Source of the DNA: Paguma larvata
Lineage: Eukaryota; Chordata; Mammalia; Carnivora; Viverridae
Length of the DNA: 64,000 bases
NCBI GenBank assembly: GCA_030068075.1
Contig: CM057829.1
Span: forward strand, 85,489,132 to 85,553,131
Direction of reading: 5' to 3'
Positions 12,548-23,789 of the stretch are shown here, piece by piece. The first letter of the stretch is position 1, and the number at the start of each line of letters is the position of its first letter. A program made the position numbers and the translations under genes. The notes under the pieces were generated by a model that saw only the letters and a list, made by a program, of their open reading frames with translations, was not told the origin of the DNA and ran no database searches.

Positions 12548-12682
12548 GAGACTCTCAAAGACTAAGAAAAAACTGAGGGTGAGGGGGATGAGGGAGGGGG
12601 GAGAGGGGGTGATGGGCATTAAAAAGGGCACATGTTGGGATGAACACTGGGTGTTATATGTAAACCAATTTGAAAATAAACT

Positions 12683-12727
<45 letters not shown>

Positions 12728-12736
12728 GGAAATAAT
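9335..12736 (+). mobile_element. Young 5'-truncated LINE-1 insertion, with TSDs
   Basis: The insertion body is 9352-12687 plus 37 A's (12688-12724, the last five shared with the TSD). A perfect 17-bp TSD, aaaaactcggaaataat, lies at 9335-9351 and 12720-12736. The inferred nick on the minus strand is TTTT/AA, the canonical L1 endonuclease site. The element begins just past the endonuclease-coding part of ORF2, has a G-rich polypurine 3'UTR, and ends with AATAAA at 12675-12680. A pure poly(A), perfect TSD and uninterrupted 3.2-kb frame mean it inserted recently. The 5'UTR, ORF1 and endonuclease domain are absent. Confidence 0.97.
12577..12609 (+). other. G-run tract in L1 3'UTR (G-quadruplex candidate)
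   Basis: Six runs of three or more G's in 33 bp within the polypurine 3'UTR of the young L1. G-rich 3'UTR tracts are typical of mammalian L1. Confidence 0.7.
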
Positions 12737-13310
12737 ATTGTTGAGAGGAGGGAGACTGAAATTTTCTAAATTTCGATAAAAGATAGGAATGTTTCAGATG
12801 ATATTCTCAAAAAAAATGAAATATTTTACACGAAGAACTTTCCATGGGTGGTGAATTTTTTGAGATAAAATTAGATAGTGTCAATATTAAACTCTTTATG
12901 GGTGATTTCTTCCAGTGGACTTTGAAATTCACAAGACATAAATTTTAGATAACTGGAATGGATTTGCATGCAGCCTAGCAAAGCTGAACCAAGACCCTGT
13001 CTCTTTCCCTCTCTCCTATTTGTCTCCTTCCAAAGTCTTCCTTTCCCCAAAAAAATCTCTACATGTTACTTTTCTCCCCATTTTTAAATCAAAGACATAT
13101 TTACTTGGTATTATCCGATACACATCAAATAGCCATACTCAGCTTGAAACTGCTTAAAAACATAAAGATGAACAAAAATCAAAATGGCTGCAGTAATGCT
13201 TCTTCAGGGAAGCTCAATTTTAAACTAAGTAACCTTTTTCCTCCAGCTGCAAACCTCCCCTCCTCCCTTCTGAGCTTTTTGTTTCAGGAACACCATACAT
13301 CCTTGAAAAC
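12737..13310. other. Unannotated stretch
   Basis: No gene or assignable repeat recognised between the L1 and the possible LTR remnant. Confidence 0.4.
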
Positions 13311-13545
13311 GTGATAAATGAGGCTGGCGACAGATACATAATTCCTGTCTAAACTGGATAGATCCTGTATTTCCTTATAATCCCCGAGCCCCTTCCGGAG
13401 GGCAGGCTTGCAGTTTTGGAGGCCTTAGTCTGGTGCATCCTTCTCTGCCCAACAAAGCAATAAAGCTATTGTTCCTCTTTATACTCAAACTCTGTCTTTG
13501 TGTTACATATTTCAGCTCCAGAGCACAGAGGTCGGTTTTTGACAA
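13310..13545 (+). mobile_element. Possible solitary LTR remnant (3' part)
   Basis: The stretch resembles the R-U5 end of an endogenous-retrovirus LTR: a CT-rich, GGAGGGCAGGCTTGC-type segment, tctctgcccaacaaagcaataaagct with an AATAAA signal near 13459-13464, then a T/C-rich tail with ctctgtctttgtgtt. No LTR partner, primer-binding site or retroviral coding sequence is seen nearby, and no TSD could be fixed. The family is not identified and an unrelated old repeat is possible. Confidence 0.4.
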
Positions 13546-13984
13546 CAAGGTCACTGCAAAAAACAGTGGGGCTTTTGGCTGGGCATTGTGTCCAAACAAT
13601 ATCAAAGTATGTGACTTTATATACTTTATAAAGCTTTATAAAGATGTGACTTTTATAGAGCTCTGTGGATGGTCAAGGAAGCTCGGGTATAACCTAAGAT
13701 TGGAAACCCTGCTCATGAGGAATGTGTCTGATACTTCTCTACTTTTATAAATACTTATTAAAAGAATTCACTGAAATTATCACGTATGAAATCCTTTTGA
13801 AGAAACCACATAAAATCTCTCAGAGAAGTAAAACCTGAAATTAACAAAGAAACAAAAATGCACACACACTTTTTCTTACACCTTAATAAAACAGGAACAT
13901 CTGATGTATAAGCTGCTCCTTTTTTTTAGCTGTCTCCTTCTCTGCAGGCTTCCATCCCCATTAAACATTAGTTGGATCCTTGAT
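13546..13984. other. Unannotated stretch
   Basis: A short repeated segment (actttataaagctttataaag near 13615-13641) is the only notable feature. Confidence 0.4.
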
Positions 13985-14130
13985 ACTGCACTCGGCGCTT
14001 TGAGTATGTCATATTTCATCTTCAACACGACCTACAAGGTAGGCATGATTATCCCCATTTTCAAGGGCAAGGACATTGACAGTCATAGGAATTAAAATAC
14101 TTTGCCATAGCTAATACATGGTCTTGTCTG
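13985..14130 (+). mobile_element. MIR SINE remnant
   Basis: Contains the MIR pattern 'tcatcttcaacacgacctacaaggtaggcatgattatccccattttca', here diverged, followed by a degraded version of the 'aagtaacttgcccaaggtcacacagc' core region. Ancient mammalian SINE. Confidence 0.7.
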
Positions 14131-14154
14131 AATGAAAATTACATGCCTTAAGAG

Positions 14155-14275
14155 TCATTTATTCATTCGACAGATATTTATTGAGGACCTGGGCGCTGGG
14201 GATACAGCAGCAAACAGAGGAAAGTTCTTGCCCACATGGAGCATTTATTCTGGTGGAATTCTATCTTAATTATGA
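14155..14275 (-). mobile_element. L2 LINE 3' fragment, inverted
   Basis: tttattcattcgacagatatttattgagg..., gcgctggggatacagcagcaaac and cacatggagcatttattctggtgg match the reverse complement of the L2 3' end. Confidence 0.75.
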
Positions 14276-14967
14276 TATGATATTATGATATTCTAGCCAA
14301 ATATTCCTATCCCTACCCCCTGGCAATAGCTGCTGGTCATTTTTTTCCCAGGAGGCATCAAGAACTGGATATGATTTAGCAGCATGACCATAGGACTTGG
14401 ATGGACCAATTAAAGTTTTGTTTTGATTCTGGATACTTCTCATGCTTGTGACTATCTTACCTTAGTTGTATTAAAGAGTAAAACTGATATCAGCCTATAT
14501 AATAAGGCTTATAGAAGCTTATTATTTTTCCTCCCTTTAAAAAATATAAGTCCAGGTTATACTAAGACCCAGTAAAGAATACATTTTTGGCTCAGAATGT
14601 GTCATAAGTCAGAGATTATTTTTAAACTATTCAAAATGGCCTCCCAAAGAAATGTTCTGAGTTTTACTATTACTAAATGTATCTCTAATTTAGATTGGCA
14701 GAGTGGAGCCAAGCTTCATTGAACCTTCCTTCCTGCAGTTGGATACAATCATGCACTTCTCATATATTCTTATACAAATGCTCAGGAGGACAACTGCTCA
14801 GTAGAGGGCTCTGAAAGAAGAGAGAATTTTGAAACTCAATTTATAAATTTTCTCAAAAGTAAGTTAACTGAAAATGAGGGTCCAAGAGCGCAAGTGGTAT
14901 TCTGCAGCAGCTATCAATCTCCTGCCCACCCCCAGCATTGTCCTACCAGAGAAAGAAGGTCCAGATC
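14276..14967. other. Unannotated stretch
   Basis: No recognised gene or repeat. Confidence 0.4.
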
Positions 14968-14979
14968 AGAAGAGGTCCC

Positions 14980-15214
14980 GGGGGAACCTGGGTAACTCAG
15001 TCGGTTCAACACCCAACTCTTGATTTTGGCTCAGGTCACGATCCTGCAGTTCATAGGATGGAGCCTTGCATTAGGCTCTGTGCTACTAGCACAGAGGCTG
15101 CTTGGGATTCTCTCTCTCTCTGTCTCTCTGCCCCGCCCTCACTCTCTCTTTCTCTCTCTCTGTCTCTCAAAATAAATAAATAAGCATTTTTTAAAAAAAA
15201 TAAAAAGAAATGGA
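14980..15214 (+). mobile_element. CAN-SINE (SINEC)
   Basis: Diverged head (gggggaacctgggtaactcag), extended CT tract, long A-rich tail. A 12-bp TSD, agaagaggtccc, lies at 14968-14979 and 15215-15226. Confidence 0.95.
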
Positions 15215-15226
15215 AGAAGAGGTCCC

Positions 15227-16198
15227 AGCATAGGGAGGGAGCAGATAGGTGTTTTTTTTTTTTTTTCTCTTCTGGGGCCAAGTGTTCAAAAAACATTATT
15301 TGTTAAAACACATACCTGAATAAATGGAGTTAACCATCTGTAAATTAAACTAGCCCAAAAGCCACACAAATATCTCACAAAAGTGAATATCCCTTCCATT
15401 TAACTCACAAATGTTTTATAAAAATGTAATGAAAGAATTTAGTTTGAAATGCCTAACATAGAATATGTTATGTGCTATAAATTCTCAACAAACGTTTCAA
15501 GAAAATATCAGTTACAGTTAATCTATTAAATGGAAATGTCTGAGCTTAAATAGTACGGCACAGGCATGAGTTGTAGGTTGACATAACATGGACAATGCTT
15601 GACCAACACGAATGCCAGCAGTGAAAGGGATAAAAGGGAAAAAAGCAATATAAAGATCCCTAATCCACATTCTGGACATCTAACCTATCAGAAAGATTAG
15701 CTAAACTTGGGAAAAAACCAGATGACAGAGTGGGAGGAACTGCATTCTACACAGGTAAAAAATACCACCTCTTAAGTAAGCACAACCTCCTTTCCCACAC
15801 ATGAATATTAGCCACCACAATTCTTTAACGCTGGTGCAACTGTTTCTCAAAAAATAAGTAAATGAACAAGCATTGAATTATAGTGATTACATTTATAATA
15901 CAATCACAGCAGTAATCATGTTCAGCTTATTTGGGAATATGGAAAGCAATTTTGAAAGGAAATATTTTTAAATACCTCAAATTCACTTTTGGAAATGAAT
16001 CAAATGTTGTAGAAGACATTCAATTGAGCAAGAAAGATCAAAAGAGCTCTAATACAATAGTGTTAACAACTATTTTTCACCACCCAAGGATTTGTTCTTT
16101 TTTTTTTTTTTTCATTAAATCCTGACTGTGACCTAAATAGTTACCTTTGCTCTTCACCTCGTTTTGCCACCTCAATAAGACACACTCCTCTCATTTTT
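15227..16198. other. Unannotated stretch
   Basis: A+T-rich with T-runs at 15252-15266 and 16099-16112. No gene recognised. Confidence 0.4.
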
Positions 16199-16213
16199 AC
16201 ACCACACTTTTGT

Positions 16214-16400
16214 TTCAAAGAGATTTTCTTTTTAGAGAGAGAGCAGGGGAAGGGCAGAGAGAGAAGGAGAGAGAATCCAAACCAGGCTCCACACTCATTT
16301 TGGAGTGCAACCCAGAGCTCAATCTCAAGACCCTGGGGTTATGACCTGAGCTGAAATCAAGAGTCTGTTGCTCAACTGACTGAGCCATCCAGGTGCCCCT
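16214..16400 (-). mobile_element. CAN-SINE (SINEC), inverted
   Basis: TSD acaccacacttttgt (16199-16213) and acaccatacttttgt (16401-16415), one mismatch. The T-rich tail region is short. Confidence 0.95.
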
Positions 16401-16586
16401 ACACCATACTTTTGTACTTTAACCAAGGAAGTTAACTGTCAATGAGTTTAATATAATAAAATTTGCTTTATTTGAGGGCATTTTGGGAGTATATTTAAAA
16501 ACAAAGATGCCCCAAATTATAGTTGCCAGTCAATGCGCTAACCTTGAAATAGTTTTTAGATGAAGTTTAAAAATATAATAAGGTAT

Positions 16587-16790
16587 GGAGTACCTGGGTG
16601 ACTCAGTCAGTTAAGATTCTGACTCTTGGTTTCAGCTCAGGTCATGATCTCACAGTTTTGTGAGTTTGAGCCCCATGTCGGGCTCTGTACTGGCAGTGCG
16701 GAGTCTACTCGGGATTCTCTCTCTCTCTGACCCTCCCTTACTCATGCTGTTCCTGACTCTCTCAAAGTAAATAAATAAACTTTAAAATAT
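16587..16790 (+). mobile_element. CAN-SINE (SINEC), diverged
   Basis: Head ggagtacctgggtgactcag, CT-rich middle, AAATAAATAAA tail. It runs into a TATATATGTGTG patch; TSD uncertain. Confidence 0.92.
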
Positions 16791-16799
16791 ATATATGTG

Positions 16800-18070
16800 T
16801 GTACATATGTATTAAGGCAGTATACTGGGTTTGGGTAACTTAGGATACCACAATTCTTCTCATGAGTTTTAAGAATCCCTCTTTTCATGTTTAACATGTA
16901 TGTGTAACCACTGCTCTATAATTATAAAGGAGCATATATACTTAATTCCCAGGTTTCTTAAGGAAGCTTGTTCACATAGAACATCAACCTCCATTGTAGA
17001 TCAAGGACTGTTACACACAGTCATTCAATAATTTCAGTATATATAGACAACCAAAACTTCATTGCTATATTATAAACATCCAGTTGTACAATTACTTTTA
17101 CTTGGAAATTTAAACATACGGAATTTTAAAACTCCAAGCTCATAATATCATTCTTATTCAAATGGCTTCTGGGAGATTTTCAACAGACCCTTCTGAGAAA
17201 AGTTTCATTAAGTATTTCACATAGTCAGTAGTTTTTTGGGCTATGGAGTTCTCAACTCCAGCCAAATCTCTGGCCTACTCATTTCTGAAAATGTCTCTTG
17301 TTATCCAAGCTTTCCAAAATCCTGTCCTAAAAAAATCTGGATTTGAGGTAGGATCACATAAAAAGGTTGGAGAAACTGTCCATATGAAATAATTTGTAAA
17401 GAATTATTTTAGACGTTAAGAGAGCAAACAGAACAATGTTAGCCACCTACATTTTTAAAATTTCATCAAATCCCAGACCTCATTCCATTTGATGAGTTTC
17501 CTAGGTTCTTTCCTATCTTGTTGCTTTTATATGTTCATACAATAGGAAAACCACAAGACCTCAATCACTCTTCAATTAGGACTCACAGATCATACTAATC
17601 TAAATCTCATTAACTTGTACCAAGAGTTCCCAAAATACAATTTCAATTTACTGGGAAAGATTAAAAGGCACATTTGGCATTTGTACTGCAATGAGAAGTC
17701 AGAAGAGCACCGGTGAAGGGCCATCAGTCTCAGAGTTTTATTCTTTTTTTTATAAGCTTATGTGCTAATTTTAAAAAGCTTACAAAGTGAGTTTTCTAGA
17801 CAAGAAAATAGAGAACTAGTCAATTCCTAGGGATGTCTCACTGGAAAATATAGGAGAATATAGTCTGGCTTCTGCCAGACTCCATATCTTAACCAACACA
17901 AACACAAACCTCACCAAATACAGAGATGCTTCACTGTAGGAAATAAAAGTGGTACATTTTAAAAGATTTAGCTGAAAGAGACCCAAAATCTGAGTATTCT
18001 CTTTGATTTCCTTCTCTCTCAGAAACTCCACCTCCAATTCTTCAACAAATCCTGACAGCTATTTACATTC
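16800..18070. other. Unannotated stretch
   Basis: About 1.3 kb without a recognisable gene or repeat, up to the EEF1G retrocopy. Confidence 0.4.
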
Positions 18071-18107
18071 AAAACTTTTTCAGCTGGCCCCTCTGCCCTG
18101 CAGATTC

Positions 18108-19384
18108 ATAGTGGCTGGGCCCTGTGCACAAATCCTGAAACAAGGCATGAGCCCCAAGGAAGTCATTACTACTCACTAATGTGGGGCTCTTAGCATGGCC
18201 ACATTCCCCTTTGGTCAAGCCCCCTTCCACCTAAATTTTCTTGCAAATTTCCTCCCAGAATATTACAATATTTGGCAGTAGTGGATTCTGAGTGGCTGAG
18301 AGTGAAGACCAGGTCTACTAGCTGAGATAGTATACTGTTAAGCAGTGAGTAGCTGTATTTTGTTTGCAGCAGTACTGGCCCCCAGCCCTGGCTCCCCTGA
18401 ACCTCAGAATAAACAGACCTCAGAGAGTGCAAGGGAAGATATCAAGTAAACCTTAGGTCTGTTGGAGGTTCACTTGAGTACTAGGACATTCCCAGTAGAT
18501 GAAAATGACTCACTAGCTATCATCACCATTAGCTGCAACCCACTGTGCTTCAACCAGTGGTACCAAGAGCTCCTTTCCATGAGGCCTTCCCGGTCTCAGC
18601 CACTGGTTCCTTCCCTGTAACTACCAACCCCAATTCTGGACTGTCTTGAAGAAGTTGTAACTTCTAACTATTAAATTTTACTTATGAAAAAATCTAATTC
18701 ATATTAGAATATGGCTTAATTGATGCTAAAAAGTTTGCAGAGTTAGCCTAAAAAGGAGACCCCACGGAAAGAGAAAGGTCATCAGAAGGAAAAACATTAA
18801 GGCTCAAGCTGAGAAGAAGGAAGGGAAGGAGGTGGTTTCAGCAAGCTCAAATCCTGCGGAGAAGCTGTATAAATGGGAGTACAGACTGCTGAGCCCAAGG
18901 CTAAGGGCAGCCTTGCTCACCTGCCCAAGAGGACCTTTGTGTTAGAGGAGTTGGAATGCAAAGCATCCAATGTGAATACCCTTTCTATAGTGTTACACAA
19001 TTCTAGTTAAATTGACTAGTCCTTATGGTGTCCTGAATATAATATGCCCAGTACTCACGCAGACCTTCATGAGTTGCAGCCTAATCACTGGGAAGCTGGA
19101 CAGTGGCTGGACAAACAGAAGGGGCCCTTGTTAGAGTCTTCCTCTTTGGAATCAACTTTATTTTTGGACTCAGCCTGAAGCTTGCTTCTCCATTGAGTCC
19201 AGACTGGGACGTGGACTGTGAGTAATTGACACGGTGGAAACTGGGTCATGGAGATGAGGAGACCCTGTCACTGGTTTGAAACTACCTTCTAAAATGTGGG
19301 CAAAGCCTTCACTCAAGGGAAGATTATCAAATTATTTTGCCATTACCTAGAACTGTTCTTCATTAAACAAAATGAAACACTGAA
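18108..19384 (+). pseudogene. EEF1G: Processed pseudogene of EEF1G (elongation factor 1-gamma)
   Basis: EEF1G is the gamma subunit of the eEF1B exchange factor in translation, about 437 residues: GST-like N-terminus, linker and conserved C-terminal domain. This copy matches its coding sequence end to end without introns, so it is a retrocopy. The start codon is ATA (18108-18110, followed by gtggctggg) and an in-frame TAA lies at 18177-18179. Landmarks in order: K-F-S-C-K-F-P-like segment near 18233; N-K-Q-T-S-E-S-A-R-E near 18409; W-F-like ccactggttccttcc at 18600; F-D-A-K-K-F-A-E near 18720; A-E-P-K-A-K and H-L-P-K then T-F-V-L near 18890-18945; T-F-M-S-C-S-L-I-T-G at 19062-19091; V-G-K-A-F-T-Q-G-K-I near 19296-19325. 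Then comes a 3'UTR-like segment (tgccattacctag) with ATTAAA at 19362-19367. Many stops, frameshifts, internal losses and an extra A+T-rich piece (about 18663-18705) show it is old and dead. No poly(A) or TSD survives. The parent was recognised by eye. Confidence 0.88.
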
Positions 19385-19399
19385 ATCTCCACAATACAA

Positions 19400-19720
19400 C
19401 CACTTTTTGCTATTGCCATAGCTGCCATCCTAGCACAAGCCACCATCTTTTCCACCTCCACTAACATGGGATCTTCCTAGTCTTCCTACTTCCATATTTG
19501 TCCCCTGTAGTTGATACTTCACAAGAAAGTCAAAGTGATTTTTTTAAATAAAAGGCAGACTGCATTATTCCTCTGCTGAAAACTACCCAAAGGAATTCCA
19601 TCACACCCAGATAAAATACAAATTTTCAAAATAATCAGATTCTATATAAGCAAAATCCTGGCAGAGTGGGTTGAGGCCTTCCTTGCTCCTTACTGTCTCC
19701 CAGATGGTAAGCCCTTCTTA
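19400..19720 (+). mobile_element. L2 LINE fragment
   Basis: aagtcaaagtgatttttttaaataaaa..., cctctgctgaaaactaccc and gataaaatacaaattt follow the order of the L2 3' region (gatcttttaaaaa, cccctgcttaaaacc, gataaaatccaaac). Confidence 0.65.
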
Positions 19721-20470
19721 TAAACAAACGAAACAAAACAAACCAAAGCAAAACCAATAAACCCTGCTCACATGAGGGTAATTTCCTCTCCTCACCTCTT
19801 CCCTGTTGCTGCTTATTACCTTCCTCTGACAAAGACCTTGGCATCTCTACCCCAAGCTTTGCTGTCATCCAGTCTTCATTTTACGCCCTGGTCTCTAAGG
19901 TTTCAGTCCCCATATGTCCAGTTGTCTTCTAGGAGCTTCAACTCTTAATTATGCTACTTCTACAATCAGTTATCTAACACCACAAACTTCTCTCCTTCCA
20001 TCTGGCTGGCTGAAGTAAGGTTACCTCAACCTCACTGGATCTCTGTTTCATTAACCAGTCTTGCTTCTGGTCTATTTTTGCTTTAGTTTCTTCCTTATTC
20101 ATCTTTGATTCTATTGTCAATAATTTCAATTATAGTCTTAAAATTTTATTATTCTCTTGTGCTTTTGTTGCTGCTGTCAGGAATAATCTCAACCCCAGAT
20201 GACTATAACTATTACGTTTTTTAGATTGGCTAAAGAAGTCATAAAATAAGGTGGGATGCTTTTACTTTAAACTCTGGTTTACCAACCCAAACAGGACCCC
20301 AACACTACCTGGCAGTCCAACTATGATACACTATTCAACTCATTTTCTTGCTCTCCACAGTGGCTTCAATTTTACTCCAATGTCCTCACAATTCCAATCC
20401 CCTCCTTCCCACCTGCAGATGACTCCTACTTATTGAGCAAATAACACTCTCATAAAGTGTTAAAATACAA
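19721..20470. other. Unannotated stretch
   Basis: Pyrimidine-rich in places; could be further L2 too diverged to assign. No gene seen. Confidence 0.35.
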
Positions 20471-21090
20471 GTGGGATGTTAATGTTAATGGGATGTTAAA
20501 AATGGAAAATTCCCAACCGCAAAAATATAAATTAGGTATATTAATAACAAATCAGTAGAAAGAAAATAAATGATGAGGTACCTAGTTCAATCTGACTGAA
20601 GGAAAGAAAAAATACAAAGAAAATGTGCAATAAACAGAAAGCACTAGTGATATGGCATAAACAAGGTGCCATAAATAAATCCAAACATATTGGTAACTTT
20701 ATAAATAAAATTGGACTAAAATTCCATTCAAATGGCAGATCTTTCAGATTGGATTTTTTTAAAATTAAAATATGGCTGTGTGCTCTTTATAGGAGATATA
20801 CCAAAACCATAATGACACAGAAAGGTTGAAAGTAAAGTGCCAAAAAAGATATACTAAGTTAATAATAACCAAAAAAGATAGTAGTTATATATCAATGTCA
20901 TTGAAAACCAACTTTAAAGCAAAAATCATCATTAGGAATAAAAAGAGTCCGTACATGATAAAAGAACAATTCACTAGGATGATTTAAAAGTTCTAAACAT
21001 ACTTAAATTATAAAAAGGAACTACAAGGATATATTTGAAAATCTGTAACTGTACTAAAGACATTATCACACATTTCTCTTAATAATAAGT
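20470..21090 (+). mobile_element. Ancient L1, ORF2 5' region (first piece)
   Basis: Diverged endonuclease-region DNA: gacacagaaaggttgaaagtaaag, then aataataaccaaaaaagatagtagttatat and aaagaacaattcactaggatga follow L1 ORF2 order. All frames are broken. It probably continues at 22870-24390 beyond an L2/Tigger/MIR block. Confidence 0.7.
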
Positions 21091-21179
21091 TAAAACTATA
21101 TAGCATTCACTAGAATTAATATGTCAAACACTATTCTAAGCTCTGTAAATGTGTATTTATTCATTTGGTCCAACCGAGT

Positions 21180-22622
21180 GTCTTCACTTATAGGTCTTGC
21201 AGACTCTCAATCTTGACACACTCAAAATAGAACTCCTAAATTTCACTCGCAAAATTTGCCCCAACCACAGTCTTCCACATCTTAATATCAATGCTCTGTT
21301 GTTCCAGTCGCCCTGGCCAAAAGCCTTGGAGTGATTCTTATTCATCTCTTTCTCTCATATCCTATATACGATAGGTCTCTGTCTTCAAGAGACATCCAAC
21401 CACATTTCCTCCTCTTCTGCTACCCTCTGGGCCAAACCACTATCATCTGTTACCTATACAGATGATATACTATGGTTCAACTTTGATTTTTCAATTTTAC
21501 AGTGGTGTGAAAATAAAACGTGTTCAGTAGAAACCCTACTTCAAATTTTGAATTTTGATCTTTTCCCAGGGTAGCGATACGTGGTACAGACACTCTCCTG
21601 TGATGCTGGGCTGTGACAGTGAGCCCCAAGTCTCGGTCAGCCACACAATCGCAAGGGTGAACAACTAGTATACTTAACAACTGTTCTGTACCCATACAAC
21701 GATTCTGGTTTTCACTTTCGGTACAGTATTCAATAAATTACACGAGACATTCAACACTATATAAAAAAGGCTTTGTGTTAGATGATTTTGCCCAGCTGTA
21801 GGCTAACATAAGTGTTCTGCGACACGCTTAAGAGAGGCTAGACTAAGCTGCAATGTCTGGTAGATTAGGTGTATTAAATTCATTTTTAACTTATGATATT
21901 TTCAACTTAAAGTAGGTTTATCAGGACATAATCCAATGGCAAGTCAAGGAAGATCTGTATTCCTTCAGCATCCTTGTAACTAGTCTCCATGATTCCACAC
22001 CCTCCCTCACACCATTTTGTTCTCAACATAGCAGTTAGGATGATTCTTTTAAAGTGTATGTCAGGTCATGTCACCCCTCTGCTCACAAGTCTCTGACTTC
22101 TCACATAGAGTGAATGTCAAAGATGCTTACAATGGTTTCCAAGGCTCTATAAATCTGACCACGTTTTACCTTCTAGACCACTTACCCTAGCATGTCCTCC
22201 CTGGCTCGCACCTCTCCACAAAACTGTTGTATCCTGAACCATGCCAAACATACCCTGGTCTGGGACTCTTGCACTTTCCTCTTTCTGGAACACTTGCCCC
22301 AGATATCAGCATGGCAAACTTCCTCACTTCTTCCAGGTCTGTACTCAGATGCCATCCACTTCATGAGGCTTAGCCTGACCTCCCTATTTAAAATAGGAAA
22401 CTGCCTCCCACTCTCACGGCCACCCTCCTTCCCTACTCTATTATTTCCATGGCACTTATCTTTCAAAATACTATATAATTTATTTTCTGGCTCTTCCTCA
22501 AGAAAATGTAAGTTGAGATGGGGGTATATTTTGTTCACTTGTATATTGCAACATGCCAAGAAAAGAAATGGCATACAATTTTAAAGTAAATAAATATTTG
22601 TTGAATTAATAAGTGAATGAGT
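21180..22622 (+). mobile_element. L2 LINE, long 3' portion (split by a Tigger-like element)
   Basis: One of the more complete relics: gtcctgacc-like pyrimidine-rich segments at 21180-21450, then after the insert 'gttaggatgattcttttaaagtgtatgtcaggtcatgtcacccctctgctc', 'ctctataaatctgaccac', 'cacttgccccagatatcag' and the terminal 'gtaaataaatatttgttgaattaataagtgaatga'. Frames here, including 130-codon ones on both strands, are by-products of this repeat. Confidence 0.85.
21472..21957. mobile_element. Tigger-like (Tc1/mariner) DNA transposon relic
   Basis: Non-autonomous-looking element inserted in the L2. One end reads tttgatttttcaattttacagtggtgtgaaa and the other attttcaacttaaagtaggtttatcaggacataatcc, i.e. 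partly inverted-complementary termini. Internal 'cagtattcaataaattacacgagacattcaacact' is familiar from a pogo/Tigger family. Exact subfamily not assigned. Confidence 0.65.
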
Positions 22623-22634
22623 AACTCAAACACT

Positions 22635-22775
22635 CACCAGAGTTAGATGGTATTATTTATCATTGCAATAACAGATGAGGAAACTAAGGCACAAATACCT
22701 TAAGTAATTTGCCCAAGTTCTCACAGCTAGAGATGACAGAAAAGGGATTTGCTTCATTTTCCCCACGTGTTTGTT
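22635..22775 (+). mobile_element. MIR SINE remnant
   Basis: Clear MIR core: acagatgaggaaactaaggcac, ttaagtaatttgcccaag, tctcacagctag, then gggatttg. Confidence 0.9.
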
Positions 22776-23061
22776 AAACTTCTATGCTGTACTAATGCTC
22801 AATTATTACTCCTTAGCAACAGAGAAATCAAGCCACAATAACCACAACAACAAAAGATGAGTGAACCTGGAATATTTGAATCACAAAGTAAGTAAATCTG
22901 ATATGTATATATAACTTCATTCCCAACAGAATTCATATCTTTTTCAAGCATATTTAACATATTACCAAAAAACTCATGTTAAACAGCAAAAGATAACACC
23001 AAAAATTCAACATAATGCAGACATTATTTTACTTCAAATTCAGTAAAACTAGATATTGATA

Positions 23062-23282
23062 GGGGCGCCTGGATGGCTCAGTCAGTTAAGCGACCGACTT
23101 TGGCTCAGGTCATGATCTCGCGGTCTGAGTTCAAGCCCCGCATCTGGCTCTGTGCTGACAGCTCAGAGCCTGGAGCCTGCTTCAGATTCTGTGTCTCCTC
23201 TATCTCTGCCCTTCCCCTGCTCACGCTCTGTCTCTATGTTTCTCAAAAATAAATAAATGTTTAAAAAGAAAAACAAAAACAA
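23062..23282 (+). mobile_element. CAN-SINE (SINEC), felid type, inside old L1
   Basis: Perfect 17-bp TSD, aaaactagatattgata, at 23045-23061 and 23283-23299. Well-preserved head; recent insertion into the ancient L1. Confidence 0.97.
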
Positions 23283-23789
23283 AAAACTAGATATTGATAA
23301 AATTAAAGGTAGCTTTTTAAAAGATAATATACAGATGGAACCTACAAATCATACTTCTAAATAAACACAGGTTAAAAAAGGAATTTGGATCAGAATGAAA
23401 TACGAAAAGCACTAGATAGCTAAATTTCTAGGAGTGACTACATTTGCTTCTTTTAATGCTTTCTACTTAAATATATGTTAGAAAACAAGAAAGACTGCAA
23501 ATATGTGAACTAACAATTTATTCTTAAGAAACTAGGAAGAGAATTTACAATAAACACACACAAATGTATAAAACAGGAAATAAAGATTAAAGCAGAAAGT
23601 AATGAAAAGAAAACAAATAGATGTGATTCACAAGTTAGTATCAATTCTTAGAAAAGACTATAAAATACACAAGATGTTGGTAAGAGTGACCAAGAAAATG
23701 AAATGGATGATATAAATAAACAGCATCAGGAATAAAGCATAAGGTATGATAACAGAATAGCGTTTTCTAAAGCATGAAAATATAATGAG

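Noticed and set aside
18190..18432. 80-codon minus-strand frame
   Set aside because: Antisense to the EEF1G retrocopy; no protein similarity.
22182..22584. 130-codon frames on both strands
   Set aside because: They lie wholly inside an L2 relic; no conserved domain and no independent gene signal.
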